Origin: Candidatus Pygmaiobacter gallistercoris
Lineage (GTDB): Bacteria > Bacillota > Clostridia > Oscillospirales > Ruminococcaceae
DNA: 10,239 nt
NCBI GenBank assembly: GCA_019113125.1
Contig: DXIA01000016.1
Location: 1 to 10,239, forward strand
Direction of reading: 5' to 3'
The translations under genes were made by a program, and so were the position numbers. Below the pieces are notes generated by a model. That model was not told the DNA's origin and did no database searches. It worked only from the letters and a program-made list of their open reading frames with translations. Below are positions 1 to 6,231 of the stretch, piece by piece. Positions within the stretch are counted from its first letter, which is position 1. Every line of letters begins with the position of its first letter.

Positions 1-536
1 ATCCGGGCCAGCTCGGCGGGTTCCATCTGCATCCCGTCCTCGAGCCAGCGGTTCAGCAGCCCGATGCAGCCCGAGCTGATAAAGGCGTAGCAGTATTCGA
101 CCTGCTGGCGGGTCGCGCCCTTAAAGTAAAATGCGTAGTTCGCAAAACAGTACTCCCGCCCGCACTGCAGCAGCCGCAGCGCGAAGTTTTTGTCCCCATG
201 GGGACCGAGGGTGACGACACAGAGATCCGAGTTGTCCTTGAGACACTGAAAGACCCCGGTGGTGACCACCACCGGCTCGACGCCGTCCCGGCCGGGCTGG
301 TAGAGGTTGTCGAGTGCCTGGGAGAATTCCTCGAACATCTCGTCCTCGATCTGCCGCAGCAGGTCCCGCAGATCGGTGTAGTGGGCGTAAAAGGTGCTCC
401 GGTTGACCTGCGCGAGGTCGCACAGCTCCTTGATCGAGATCTCCTCGATCGGCTTTTCGGCCAGCAGGGTCATGAAGGCGCGCCGGAGCAGTTCTCTGGT
501 CAGACGCACCCGTCGGTCATCCTGTTTCTTCTTCAA
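1..536 (-). CDS. TetR/AcrR-family transcriptional regulator (C-terminus cut by window edge)
   Basis: One-component DNA-binding repressor. The 178 visible residues start with a lysine-rich MKKKQDDRRVRLTRELL segment. A TetR helix-turn-helix follows at about residues 35-53 (IKELCDLAQVNRSTFYAHYT), then an all-helical ligand/dimer domain whose end (FISSGCIGLLNRWLEDGM, about 152-169) resembles the TetR_C_8 type common in Firmicutes. I chose the TTG at 536-534 because GAGG (547-544) sits 7 bases upstream and family members typically begin MKKK..R.K. No ATG occurs in frame upstream; a GTG at 557 lacks a Shine-Dalgarno. The true C-terminus lies beyond position 1. The ligand and targets cannot be told from sequence; such regulators often control a neighbouring transporter or their own gene. 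It is read from its own promoter, so it is probably not part of the tdk transcript. Confidence 0.88.
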   Translation of the reverse strand, partial: MKKKQDDRRVRLTRELLRRAFMTLLAEKPIEEISIKELCDLAQVNRSTFYAHYTDLRDLLRQIEDEMFEEFSQALDNLYQPGRDGVEPVVVTTGVFQCLKDNSDLCVVTLGPHGDKNFALRLLQCGREYCFANYAFYFKGATRQQVEYCYAFISSGCIGLLNRWLEDGMQMEPAELAR

Positions 537-620
537 ATGGGGGCCTCGCTTTCCCACAGCGGGGGCTGTGTGTGATGAGGAGCCGACGGAACAGAGCGCC
601 CATCGGCCGACATTGCTCCC

Positions 621-649
621 ATTATACCAAAAGATCCCGCAAACGACAA
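621..649 (-). promoter_or_regulatory. Promoter of the TetR-family gene (extended -10)
   Basis: On the minus strand, TTGTCG (649-644) is separated by exactly 17 bases from a perfect TATAAT (626-621). TGG immediately before it gives the TGn extended -10 motif. The inferred transcription start is near 614, leaving a leader of about 80 bases before the TTG start codon. The fit is to sigma-A consensus and is seen directly; activity is inferred. Confidence 0.75.
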
Positions 650-659
650 CACGGTGTCG
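644..659. promoter_or_regulatory. Imperfect palindrome over the -35 of the tetR promoter, candidate operator
   Basis: CGACAACACGGTGTCG has perfect 5-base arms (CGACA / TGTCG) around a 6-base centre. Its first six bases are the -35 hexamer. TetR repressors usually bind a palindrome in their own promoter, so this is a plausible autoregulatory site. As RNA the same arms form only a 5-bp hairpin, too weak to count as a tdk terminator. Function is inference. Confidence 0.35.
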
Positions 660-660
660 A

Positions 661-1263
661 TTAATTTTCTCCCTTTTGTGCCTTGGCCCGCTCGGCGTAG
701 TAGCAGCTGGCACAGAGGGGGAGATACTCGGTCTCGGCGCTGCCGTCGATGACGATCTGGTCCCCCTCGAAGACGAACCGCCCGCCGACCTTGCGGGCGT
801 TGAAGAGCGCCTTGCGCCCACAGCGGCAGATGGTCTTCATCTCCTCGATGCTGTGCGCCAGCTCGAGCAGCCGGGTGCTGCCCTCAAAGCCGCGGGTGGT
901 AAAATCGGTCCGCAGTCCATAGGCGATGACCGGGATCCCGAGCTCCACCGTGACCGCCATCAGCTGGTCGACCTGGGCGGATTTCAAAAACTGCCCCTCG
1001 TCCACCAGCACGCAGCCGAGCGGGCCGTGGCGGCGGCAGTCCTCCCGCACTGCGGCGAGCAGGTCGGTGTCCGGCGCGATCAAAAGGTCGATGCCGCGGC
1101 TCACCCCGAGCCGGCTGACCACCTTCGCGCCCCCCTTGGTGTCGACGCCGGGCTTTGCCACCAGCACCCGCATCCCCCGCTCCTCATAGTTGTGGGCGGT
1201 CTGCATCAGGGCGGTGGATTTGCCGCTGTTCATCGCGCCGTACCGGAAATAGAGCTTTGCCAT
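661..1263 (-). CDS. tdk: Thymidine kinase (type II, TK1-like)
   Basis: Cytosolic salvage enzyme that phosphorylates thymidine (and deoxyuridine) with ATP to dTMP. The 200-residue product is the usual length for bacterial TK1-like enzymes. It has the P-loop GAMNSGKST at residues 9-17, the Walker B/catalytic segment VLVDEGQF at 86-92 with catalytic Glu89, and the nucleoside-binding stretch YGLRTDF at 115-121. Cysteine pairs C146/C148 (ICRCGRKA) and C184/C187 (LCASC) are the expected structural zinc ligands. The ATG at 1263 is preceded by GGAGG at 7 bases, which decides it over an upstream in-frame start at 1287. It is the last gene of the acn-icd-rex-tdk block and follows a GC-rich hairpin by only a few bases. 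No clear rho-independent terminator follows the stop. Confidence 0.97.
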   Translation of the reverse strand: MAKLYFRYGAMNSGKSTALMQTAHNYEERGMRVLVAKPGVDTKGGAKVVSRLGVSRGIDLLIAPDTDLLAAVREDCRRHGPLGCVLVDEGQFLKSAQVDQLMAVTVELGIPVIAYGLRTDFTTRGFEGSTRLLELAHSIEEMKTICRCGRKALFNARKVGGRFVFEGDQIVIDGSAETEYLPLCASCYYAERAKAQKGEN

Positions 1264-1290
1264 CAGGTTTCCTCCTTTGCCGCACACAGA

Positions 1291-1320
1291 GACGGCGGCC
1301 CCCGGCAGGGGACCGCCGTC
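1291..1320. other. GC-rich hairpin between rex and tdk
   Basis: Arms 1291-1303 and 1308-1320 (GACGGCGG... / ...CCGCCGTC) form 13 pairs with a single C-A mismatch and the four-base loop GGCA. Read in the gene direction (minus), the stem is followed by TCTGTGTGCG, not a T-tract, so it is not a canonical intrinsic terminator. It lies about 15 bases before the tdk Shine-Dalgarno. Likely roles are an mRNA 3' stabiliser for upstream genes, a processing site or a partial attenuator for tdk; these are inferences. Confidence 0.7.
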
Positions 1321-1334
1321 TTTGCAAAAGCGGG

Positions 1335-1964
1335 TTACAGATTGTTGTTGACCTCGTAGCTCAGGGTCGCGAGACTGTCCCCGAGATGCACGTTCTCGAC
1401 GACGACATCCGGAAACTCGATCGAGAAGTCGTAGTGGCTGAAATTCCAGAATGCCCGCACCCCGAGATCGATCAGCTGCCGGGCCACCTGCGCCGCCGCC
1501 TCCCGCGGGACGCAGATCACCGCGACCTTCGGCCGGTGCTCGGCACAGTAGCTGCCGAGTTCCTTCATATCCAGAATCGGCACATCACAGAGGGTGAGGC
1601 CAACCATCTCGGGTTTCACATCAAAGGCGGCCTGCAGCGCAAATCCCTGCGCGTCCTTGCGCAGATAGTTCGCCATCGCGTGGCCGAGGTTGCCCGCGCC
1701 GATCAGGACGGTCGGCACCGGCCGGCGGCCGAAGAGCAGCTTGCCCAGCTCCTCCCGCAGCAGCTTGACGTTGTAGCCGATCCCCTGCTGACCGAACCCG
1801 CCGAAACAGTTGAAGTCCTGCCGCACCTGGGACGCGGTGGTCCCCATCATCCGCGCAAGCTCGGAGGAAGAGACCTTGACCACCCCGCTCTGCTCCATCT
1901 CGCCAAGATAGCGATAGTACCGGGGCAGCCGCTTGATGACCGGCAAAGAGGGTTTGTTTTGCAT
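1335..1964 (-). CDS. rex: Redox-sensing transcriptional repressor Rex
   Basis: Dimeric repressor that binds operators at low NADH/NAD+ and lets go when NADH rises. The 209 residues match the family length. Residues 1-85 are the winged-helix DNA-binding domain, opening with the hallmark IKRLPRYYRYL (10-20) and continuing SSSELARMMGTTASQVRQDF, with FGGFGQQGIGYNV following. The NAD(H) Rossmann domain has GAGNLGHA (89-96) and the acidic end of beta-2, AAFDVKPE (Asp115). The C-terminal domain-swap helix includes AFWNFS. The ATG at 1964 lies 7 bases after AAAAGG; the ATG at 1970 would be only one base from it, and a GTG at 1982 lacks an SD. It is cotranscribed with icd by spacing (59 bases, no promoter seen). 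A good Rex-type operator lies at the head of this operon (5238-5255), which implies autoregulation. Confidence 0.97.
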   Translation of the reverse strand: MQNKPSLPVIKRLPRYYRYLGEMEQSGVVKVSSSELARMMGTTASQVRQDFNCFGGFGQQGIGYNVKLLREELGKLLFGRRPVPTVLIGAGNLGHAMANYLRKDAQGFALQAAFDVKPEMVGLTLCDVPILDMKELGSYCAEHRPKVAVICVPREAAAQVARQLIDLGVRAFWNFSHYDFSIEFPDVVVENVHLGDSLATLSYEVNNNL

Positions 1965-2023
1965 TGACATTCCTTTTGTCACCTTGTGTTCTCAGATATT
2001 TTTGGGCGCAGGCCGGGGTCGGG

Positions 2024-3181
2024 TCACGCCATTGCGCGGACGGTCTCCATCACATAATCGCCGAATTCCTCGCAGGTGCAGCCGGTGTCCCGGCCGGTGA
2101 TGGTCAGCTTCTTCTCGCTGAACATGCAGACGTCGAGCGCCCGCTCGAGCTCGTCGGCCTGTTTCTGGTAGCCGATGTGGGAGAGCAGCATGACGGTCGC
2201 CCGCAGCATGCTGCAGGGGTCGGCGTACTTCGCCCGGCCCTCGGCCACCATCCGGGGCGCCGAGCCGTGGATCGCCTCAAACATCGCGTATCTCTTGCCG
2301 ATGTTGGCGCTGCCGGCGGTGCCGACGCCGCCCTGCATCTCGGCCGCCTCGTCGGTGACGATGTCGCCGTAGAGGTTGGGCAGGATCAGCACCTGGAAGT
2401 CCTTGCGCCGCTGCTTGTCGATCAGCTTTGCGGTGAGGATGTCGATGTACCAGTCGTCGGTCGTGATCTCGGGGTACTTCTTGCCGACCTCCTGGCACAG
2501 CCGCAAAAACTTGCCGTCGGTGGTCTTGATGACATTCGCCTTGGTGATGATCGAGACCCGGTTCTTGCCGTTCTTGCGGGCGTAGTCGTAGGCCAGCTCG
2601 GCGATCCGCTGGGTGCCCTCGGTGGTGGTGACGGTGAAATCGAAGGCGACCCCGTCGTCGGTCTCAAGCCCCTGGCTGCCCAGCGCATAGCCGCCCTCGG
2701 TGTTCTCCCTAAAGAAGGTCCAGTCGATCCCCTCCTCGGGAATCTTGACCGGCCGCACATTTGCAAACAGGTCCAGCGCCTTGCGCATCGCGACGTTGGC
2801 GCTCTCGATGTTCGGCATCCCGTCGCCGGCGCGGGGGGTGGTGGTGGGTCCCTTGAGGATGACATGGCAGCCCTTGAGCTGCTCCATCACATCGTCCGGG
2901 ATCGCCTTGCCGCAGGCGACCCGGTTCTCGATGGTCAGACCGTCGATCTCCCGAAACTCGATCCGGCCGGCCGCGACCTCGTCCTTGAGCAGGAAACGCA
3001 GCACCCGCTCGGCCTCGTGGGTGATGACCGGGCCGATGCCGTCGCCGCCGCAGATGCCGACCACGATCTTGGGCAGCGCGGCGTAATCGACAAAATCGCC
3101 CTGCTCCCGCATCGCGGCCGCCCGTTTCTGCTGGCTCTCGAGTACCTTCTTAAACTGTTCTACCGCAGCATTGAAATCCAT
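2024..3181 (-). CDS. icd: Isocitrate dehydrogenase (isocitrate/isopropylmalate dehydrogenase family)
   Basis: Oxidatively decarboxylates isocitrate to 2-oxoglutarate with reduction of NAD(P). It is 385 residues. The nucleotide/substrate fold begins at about 38 (KIVVGICGGDGIGP). The substrate signature S127-x-N129-xxx-R133 (ESANVAMRKALDLFANVRP) is that of isocitrate, not isopropylmalate, dehydrogenases. RENTEGGY is at 158-165, catalytic Lys214 (TKANVIK), D247, and metal-binding D273/D277 in YGDIVTDEAAE. The cofactor loop reads HGSAPRM (305-311): Arg310-Met311 stand where E. coli IDH has Lys344-Tyr345 (NADP) and NAD enzymes have Asp-Ile, so cofactor choice is not certain; the positive charge favours NADP. 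There is a 35-residue N-terminal extension. The ATG at 3181 follows AAAGGA at 10 bases; a TTG at 3214 is possible but has no SD. It lies 36 bases after acn. Confidence 0.95.
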   Translation of the reverse strand: MDFNAAVEQFKKVLESQQKRAAAMREQGDFVDYAALPKIVVGICGGDGIGPVITHEAERVLRFLLKDEVAAGRIEFREIDGLTIENRVACGKAIPDDVMEQLKGCHVILKGPTTTPRAGDGMPNIESANVAMRKALDLFANVRPVKIPEEGIDWTFFRENTEGGYALGSQGLETDDGVAFDFTVTTTEGTQRIAELAYDYARKNGKNRVSIITKANVIKTTDGKFLRLCQEVGKKYPEITTDDWYIDILTAKLIDKQRRKDFQVLILPNLYGDIVTDEAAEMQGGVGTAGSANIGKRYAMFEAIHGSAPRMVAEGRAKYADPCSMLRATVMLLSHIGYQKQADELERALDVCMFSEKKLTITGRDTGCTCEEFGDYVMETVRAMA

Positions 3182-3217
3182 CTGTTTCTCATCCTTTCGT
3201 ATCGGGGTGGGCAACGC

Positions 3218-5152
3218 TCAGCCGTTGCTCTTCATCCGGGTGTAGTTGAGCAGACCGCCGGCGGCGATGACGTCGCACTGCCGGTCGGAGAGCACGCAGC
3301 TGAGGGGATATTCCTCGCCGCGGGTGACATTCTTGAGCACCAGCTTGCCGGCCCGGATGCCGCTCTGCACCCCGTCCAGCAGGATCTGGTCGCCCTGGCT
3401 GATCCGCTCGTAGTCGGCCGGGTCGGCGAACTCGAGCGGCAGGATGCCGGCGTTGACGAGGTTCGCCTTGTGAATCCGGGCAAAGCTGACCGCGATGACC
3501 GCCCGGATGCCGAGATAGAGCGGCACCAGCGCCGCGTGCTCCCGGCTCGAGCCCTGGCCGTAGTTCGAGCCGCCGACGATCACCCCGCCGTCCGCGGCGA
3601 GGGCCCGGTCGTGGAAGGTCGGGTCGCACTTCTCAAAGCAGAAGTGGGCAATCTTCGGGATGTTGCTGCGGAAGGGCAGCACCTTGGCGCCGGCCGGCAT
3701 GATGTGGTCGGTGGTGATGTTGTCCCCGACCTTGAGCAGCACCGGCAGCTCCATGTGGTCCTGCGGCACCATCGCCTTGGGCAGCGGCTGGATGTTCGGG
3801 CCGCGCAGCACCTCGACCTGCTCGTAGTCCGCCTCGCTCGCCGGCATCGAGATCATGTTGTCGTTGATCAGATACCGCTCGGGCAGTTTCGGTTTCTCGA
3901 TCGGGGGCAGGGTGGTGGGGTCGGTGAAGTAGCCGGACAGCGCGCTCGCCGCCGCCGTCTCGGGGCTGACCAGATAGACGCTCGCGTCCTGGGTGCCGCT
4001 GCGGCCCTCAAAGTTGCGGTTGAAGGTGCGCAGCGAGACCCCCTTGCTGTTGGGGGAGAACCCCATCCCGATGCAGGGGCCGCAGGCCGACTCGAGGATT
4101 CGGGCGCCGGCGCCGATCAGATCGGCCAGCGCGCCGTTCTCGGCCAGCATGGTCAGCACCTGCTTGGAGCCCGGGCTGATCGAGAGCTCGACGTCCGGCG
4201 CGACCGTCTTGCCCCGCAGCATCGCGGCGACGGTCATCAGGTCGGCGAGGGAGGAGTTGGTGCAGCTGCCGATGCAGACCTGATCCACCTTGGTCATCCC
4301 GAGGCTGCGCACCGGCTTGACGTTGTCGGGGCTGTGGGGGCAGGCGGCCAGCGGCTCGAGGGTGGACAGATCGATCTGGATGGTCCGGCTGTACTCCGCG
4401 TCGGGATCGGCGTCCAGCGGTTTCCAGTCCCCCTCGCGGCCCTGCGCTGCGAGAAATGCGCGGGTGACCTCGTCGGAGGGGAAGATGCTGGTGGTCGCGC
4501 CGAGCTCGGCGCCCATGTTGGTGATGGTGGCCCGCTCGGGCACCGAGAGGGTGGCGACCCCCTCGCCGCCGTACTCGACGATCTTGCCCACGCCCCCCTT
4601 GACCGAGAGGATCCGCAGCAGCTCGAGGATGACGTCCTTCGCGCTGACATAGGGCCGCAGACGGCCGGTCAGCTCGACCCGGATGATCTCCGGATAGGGG
4701 ATGTAGTAGGCGCCGCCGCCCATCGCGACCGCGACGTCGAGGCCGCCCGCGCCGATCGCGAGGCAGCCGATGCCGCCCGCGGTGGGGGTGTGGCTGTCGC
4801 TGCCGATCAGCGTCTTGCCGGGAACGGCGAACCGCTCGAGGTGGACCTGATGGCAGATGCCGTTGCCGGGGCGGGAATACCGCACCCCGATCCGCTTTGC
4901 GATCGAGCGGATGAAGATGTGGTCGTCCGCGTTCTCAAAGCCGTTCTGCAGCGTGTTGTGGTCGATGTAGGCGACCGAGAGCTCGGTGCGCACCCGGGGG
5001 ATGCCCATCGCCTCGAACTCGAGGTAGGCCATCGTCCCGGTCGCGTCCTGCGTCAGGGTCTGGTCGATCCGCAGCCCGACCTCGCTGCCGGGGCGCATCT
5101 CCCCGTCGACGAGGTGGGCGGCAATGATCTTTTGTGCAATACTCTTTCCCAT
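3218..5152 (-). CDS. acn: Aconitate hydratase (short, mitochondrial-type-like aconitase)
   Basis: A [4Fe-4S] enzyme that interconverts citrate and isocitrate through cis-aconitate, supplying Icd encoded next. The 644 residues are well below the roughly 890 of AcnA/IRP types and match the shorter aconitases of Clostridia. Key parts: QDATGTMAYLEFEAMG (35-50), the DH pair at 64-65, SDSHTPTAGGIG (118-129), the first cluster cysteine C297 in GSCTNS, and C357/C360 in CGPCIGMG. The C-terminal swivel domain has GDNITTDHIMPAG (477-489) and the substrate-binding YGQGSSREHA (531-540). All three cluster cysteines are present, so it should be active. The ATG at 5152 follows GAGGGGAAG at about 9 bases. It is the first gene of the acn-icd-rex-tdk operon, with a strong promoter and candidate Rex operator upstream. 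No citrate synthase gene is visible here. Confidence 0.96.
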   Translation of the reverse strand: MGKSIAQKIIAAHLVDGEMRPGSEVGLRIDQTLTQDATGTMAYLEFEAMGIPRVRTELSVAYIDHNTLQNGFENADDHIFIRSIAKRIGVRYSRPGNGICHQVHLERFAVPGKTLIGSDSHTPTAGGIGCLAIGAGGLDVAVAMGGGAYYIPYPEIIRVELTGRLRPYVSAKDVILELLRILSVKGGVGKIVEYGGEGVATLSVPERATITNMGAELGATTSIFPSDEVTRAFLAAQGREGDWKPLDADPDAEYSRTIQIDLSTLEPLAACPHSPDNVKPVRSLGMTKVDQVCIGSCTNSSLADLMTVAAMLRGKTVAPDVELSISPGSKQVLTMLAENGALADLIGAGARILESACGPCIGMGFSPNSKGVSLRTFNRNFEGRSGTQDASVYLVSPETAAASALSGYFTDPTTLPPIEKPKLPERYLINDNMISMPASEADYEQVEVLRGPNIQPLPKAMVPQDHMELPVLLKVGDNITTDHIMPAGAKVLPFRSNIPKIAHFCFEKCDPTFHDRALAADGGVIVGGSNYGQGSSREHAALVPLYLGIRAVIAVSFARIHKANLVNAGILPLEFADPADYERISQGDQILLDGVQSGIRAGKLVLKNVTRGEEYPLSCVLSDRQCDVIAAGGLLNYTRMKSNG

Positions 5153-5178
5153 ATTTTTCTTCCCCTCAATTCCGTCCT

Positions 5179-5201
5179 GCGCGGCAAAACAAAAACCGCG
5201 C
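5179..5201 (-). other. Stem-loop in the 5' leader of the acn mRNA
   Basis: GCGCGG and CCGCGC arms (5179-5184, 5196-5201) enclose an 11-base loop that is nearly all T on the minus strand (TTTTTGTTTTG). With the inferred transcript start near 5209, the hairpin would begin some 8 bases from the 5' end, a position known to stabilise mRNAs in Gram-positive bacteria. There is no T-tract after it, so it is not a terminator. The role is inferred. Confidence 0.5.
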
Positions 5202-5215
5202 ATTGATTCCTATTT

Positions 5216-5244
5216 ATAGTATCGGTTTTTGCGGTGATTGTCAA
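5216..5244 (-). promoter_or_regulatory. Promoter of the acn-icd-rex-tdk operon
   Basis: On the minus strand a perfect -35 TTGACA (5244-5239) is spaced 17 bases from TACTAT (5221-5216), five of six matches to TATAAT. The predicted transcript starts near 5209 and has a leader of about 57 bases. The strength of the consensus suggests a promoter that is held in check by a repressor; the Rex-like palindrome covers the -35. Confidence 0.85.
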
Positions 5245-5255
5245 TGTTTTAACAG
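5238..5255. promoter_or_regulatory. Candidate Rex operator (ROP)
   Basis: TTGTCAATGTTTTAACAG fits the clostridial Rex pattern TTGTTAA-N4-TTAACAA at 12 of 14 defined positions, with the exact 18-base length. It covers the whole -35 hexamer of the acn promoter, an ideal place for repression by occlusion, and rex itself is the third gene of that transcript. The match is seen in the sequence; the consensus is established knowledge for Firmicute Rex; binding is inferred. Confidence 0.65.
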
Positions 5256-5319
5256 GCTGGGCGGCAGGTATAAACCGGCCGCAAACTCAAAGAATAAGGG
5301 GGAGAAAGGCGGGTGCAGT

Positions 5320-6087
5320 ATGGCTGAAAATATTTTTGTCGATCGGGCGGACCAGCAGGACGAGACGGACAGCGGACAGGATACCGAGATTGAGCGGGAG
5401 CGGCTGGAGCGGGAGTCGATCCTCGAGACCGGCAGCGTCCCGAAGACCCGGGGGCGGCACGCGATCCACTGTCTGACGGTGATCGGGCAGATCGAGGGGC
5501 ATGTCGCCGCCCCGGCCTCCCAGAAGGCGACCCGGTACGAGCATGTGATCCCCCAGCTGGTGGCGGTGCAGGAGGACCCCGAGATCGAGGGGCTGCTGAT
5601 CCTGCTCAACACGGTGGGCGGGGACGTCGAGGCGGGGCTCGCGCTGGCCGAGCTGATCGCCGGGGTCTCGAAACCGACCGCCTCGCTGGTGCTGGGGGGC
5701 GGGCACTCGATCGGGATCCCGCTCGCGGTCTCGGCCCGGCGCAGCTTTATCGTGCCGACCGCGACGATGACGATTCATCCGGTGCGCCACTCCGGCATGA
5801 TGATCGGGGTGCCCCAGACGATGAGCTACTTCGAGCGGATGCAGCAGCGGATCACCGGCTTTGTCGCCGCCCATTCCGGCATCCGGGAGGAGCGGTTCAC
5901 CGAGCTGATGATGAACACCGGCGAGATGGTGATGGATGTCGGCTCGGTGCTCGACGGCAAGCGGGCGGTGGAGGAGGGGCTGATCGATGAGCTCGGCTCC
6001 CTCGACAGCGCGCTGCGCTGGCTCTACCGGGAGATCGAGCGGGGCGGCAGACGGGGCAGAAAAAAGAGCGGTTCGAAACACAGATGA
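5320..6087 (+). CDS. tepA: TepA-type ClpP-family serine protease
   Basis: ClpP-fold protease of the translocation-enhancing/YmfB type, reported in Bacillus to aid secretion and spore processes. It is 255 residues. Residues 1-45 are charged and probably disordered (DRADQQDETDSGQDTEIERE). The ClpP core then has IGQIEGH (55-61), LLILLNTVGGDVEAGLALAE (92-111), the nucleophile motif GGGHSIGIP with Ser130, and TMTIHPVRHSGMMIGVPQT with catalytic His153. D206 or a nearby acid (MVMDVGSVLDG) should complete the triad. A basic tail ends the protein (RRGRKKSGSKHR). The ATG at 5320 lies 10 bases after AAAGG; a more upstream purine run GGGGGAG also precedes it. No signal peptide or membrane segment is seen. 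Location near a SpoIIIE-like translocase matches the tepA (ymfB)-spoIIIE neighbourhood of Bacillus. It forms a single-gene unit, ended by a strong terminator. Confidence 0.9.
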   Translation: MAENIFVDRADQQDETDSGQDTEIERERLERESILETGSVPKTRGRHAIHCLTVIGQIEGHVAAPASQKATRYEHVIPQLVAVQEDPEIEGLLILLNTVGGDVEAGLALAELIAGVSKPTASLVLGGGHSIGIPLAVSARRSFIVPTATMTIHPVRHSGMMIGVPQTMSYFERMQQRITGFVAAHSGIREERFTELMMNTGEMVMDVGSVLDGKRAVEEGLIDELGSLDSALRWLYREIERGGRRGRKKSGSKHR

Positions 6088-6118
6088 AAGAGGGGCGGCT
6101 AACAGCCGCCCTCTTTTC
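6087..6118 (+). terminator. Intrinsic terminator of tepA
   Basis: AAAGAGGGGCGGCT (6087-6100), a three-base AAC loop and AGCCGCCCTCTTT (6104-6116) form a stem of about 13 pairs with one bulged G. TTTT closes the stem and tail at 6113-6116. It overlaps the last base of the tepA stop codon. It separates tepA from the uppP promoter. Confidence 0.88.
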
Positions 6119-6133
6119 GTCGACCGGTTTTGT

Positions 6134-6162
6134 TTTACAAGAGGCGGATTTGGTGGTACAAT
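6134..6162 (+). promoter_or_regulatory. Promoter of the uppP-ftsK-ygiQ operon
   Basis: TTTACA (6134-6139) and TACAAT (6157-6162), each five of six to consensus, are 17 bases apart. It lies just after the tepA terminator. The inferred start is near 6169, giving a leader of about 60 bases before uppP. Confidence 0.8.
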
Positions 6163-6178
6163 AATATTTCAGCCAGAG

Positions 6179-6206
6179 TCCTTTCGGCGGTCTGCGCCCG
6201 AAAGGA
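6179..6206 (+). other. Stem-loop in the uppP mRNA leader
   Basis: TCCTTTCGG (6179-6187) pairs perfectly with CCGAAAGGA (6198-6206) around a 10-base loop. It begins about 10 bases into the inferred transcript and ends 14 bases before the GGAGG of uppP. No T-tract follows, so it is not a terminator. A CGGCGG run in the stem/loop could alternatively pair with CCGCC (6215-6219) next to the ribosome site. Function unknown. Confidence 0.45.
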
Positions 6207-6231
6207 AAATAATACCGCCGGAGGCAGAAGT

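Noticed and set aside
644..659. Inverted repeat after tdk as a rho-independent terminator.
   Set aside because: The stem has only five pairs and is followed by TTTGCGG, so it is too weak. A promoter operator is the better reading.
1291..1320. The rex-tdk hairpin as an intrinsic terminator.
   Set aside because: No T-tract follows on the minus strand, and on the plus strand there is only CTTT with no gene ending there.
394..1359. Plus-strand open frame of 321 codons over tetR and tdk.
   Set aside because: It is antisense to two clearly conserved genes, shows no family motif and has no ribosome site.
1965..2023. A separate rex promoter or second Rex site between icd and rex.
   Set aside because: No -35/-10 pair with proper spacing and no TTGTTAA/TTAACAA arms are present in this 59-base gap.
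1964..5206. A 1080-codon open frame on the plus strand across acn and icd, and a similar 808-codon frame opposite ftsK (7122-9548).
   Set aside because: They are mirror frames of strongly biased GC-rich genes. The translations are rich in Ala, Gly, Asp, Arg and His with no recognisable motif, and real conserved proteins lie opposite.
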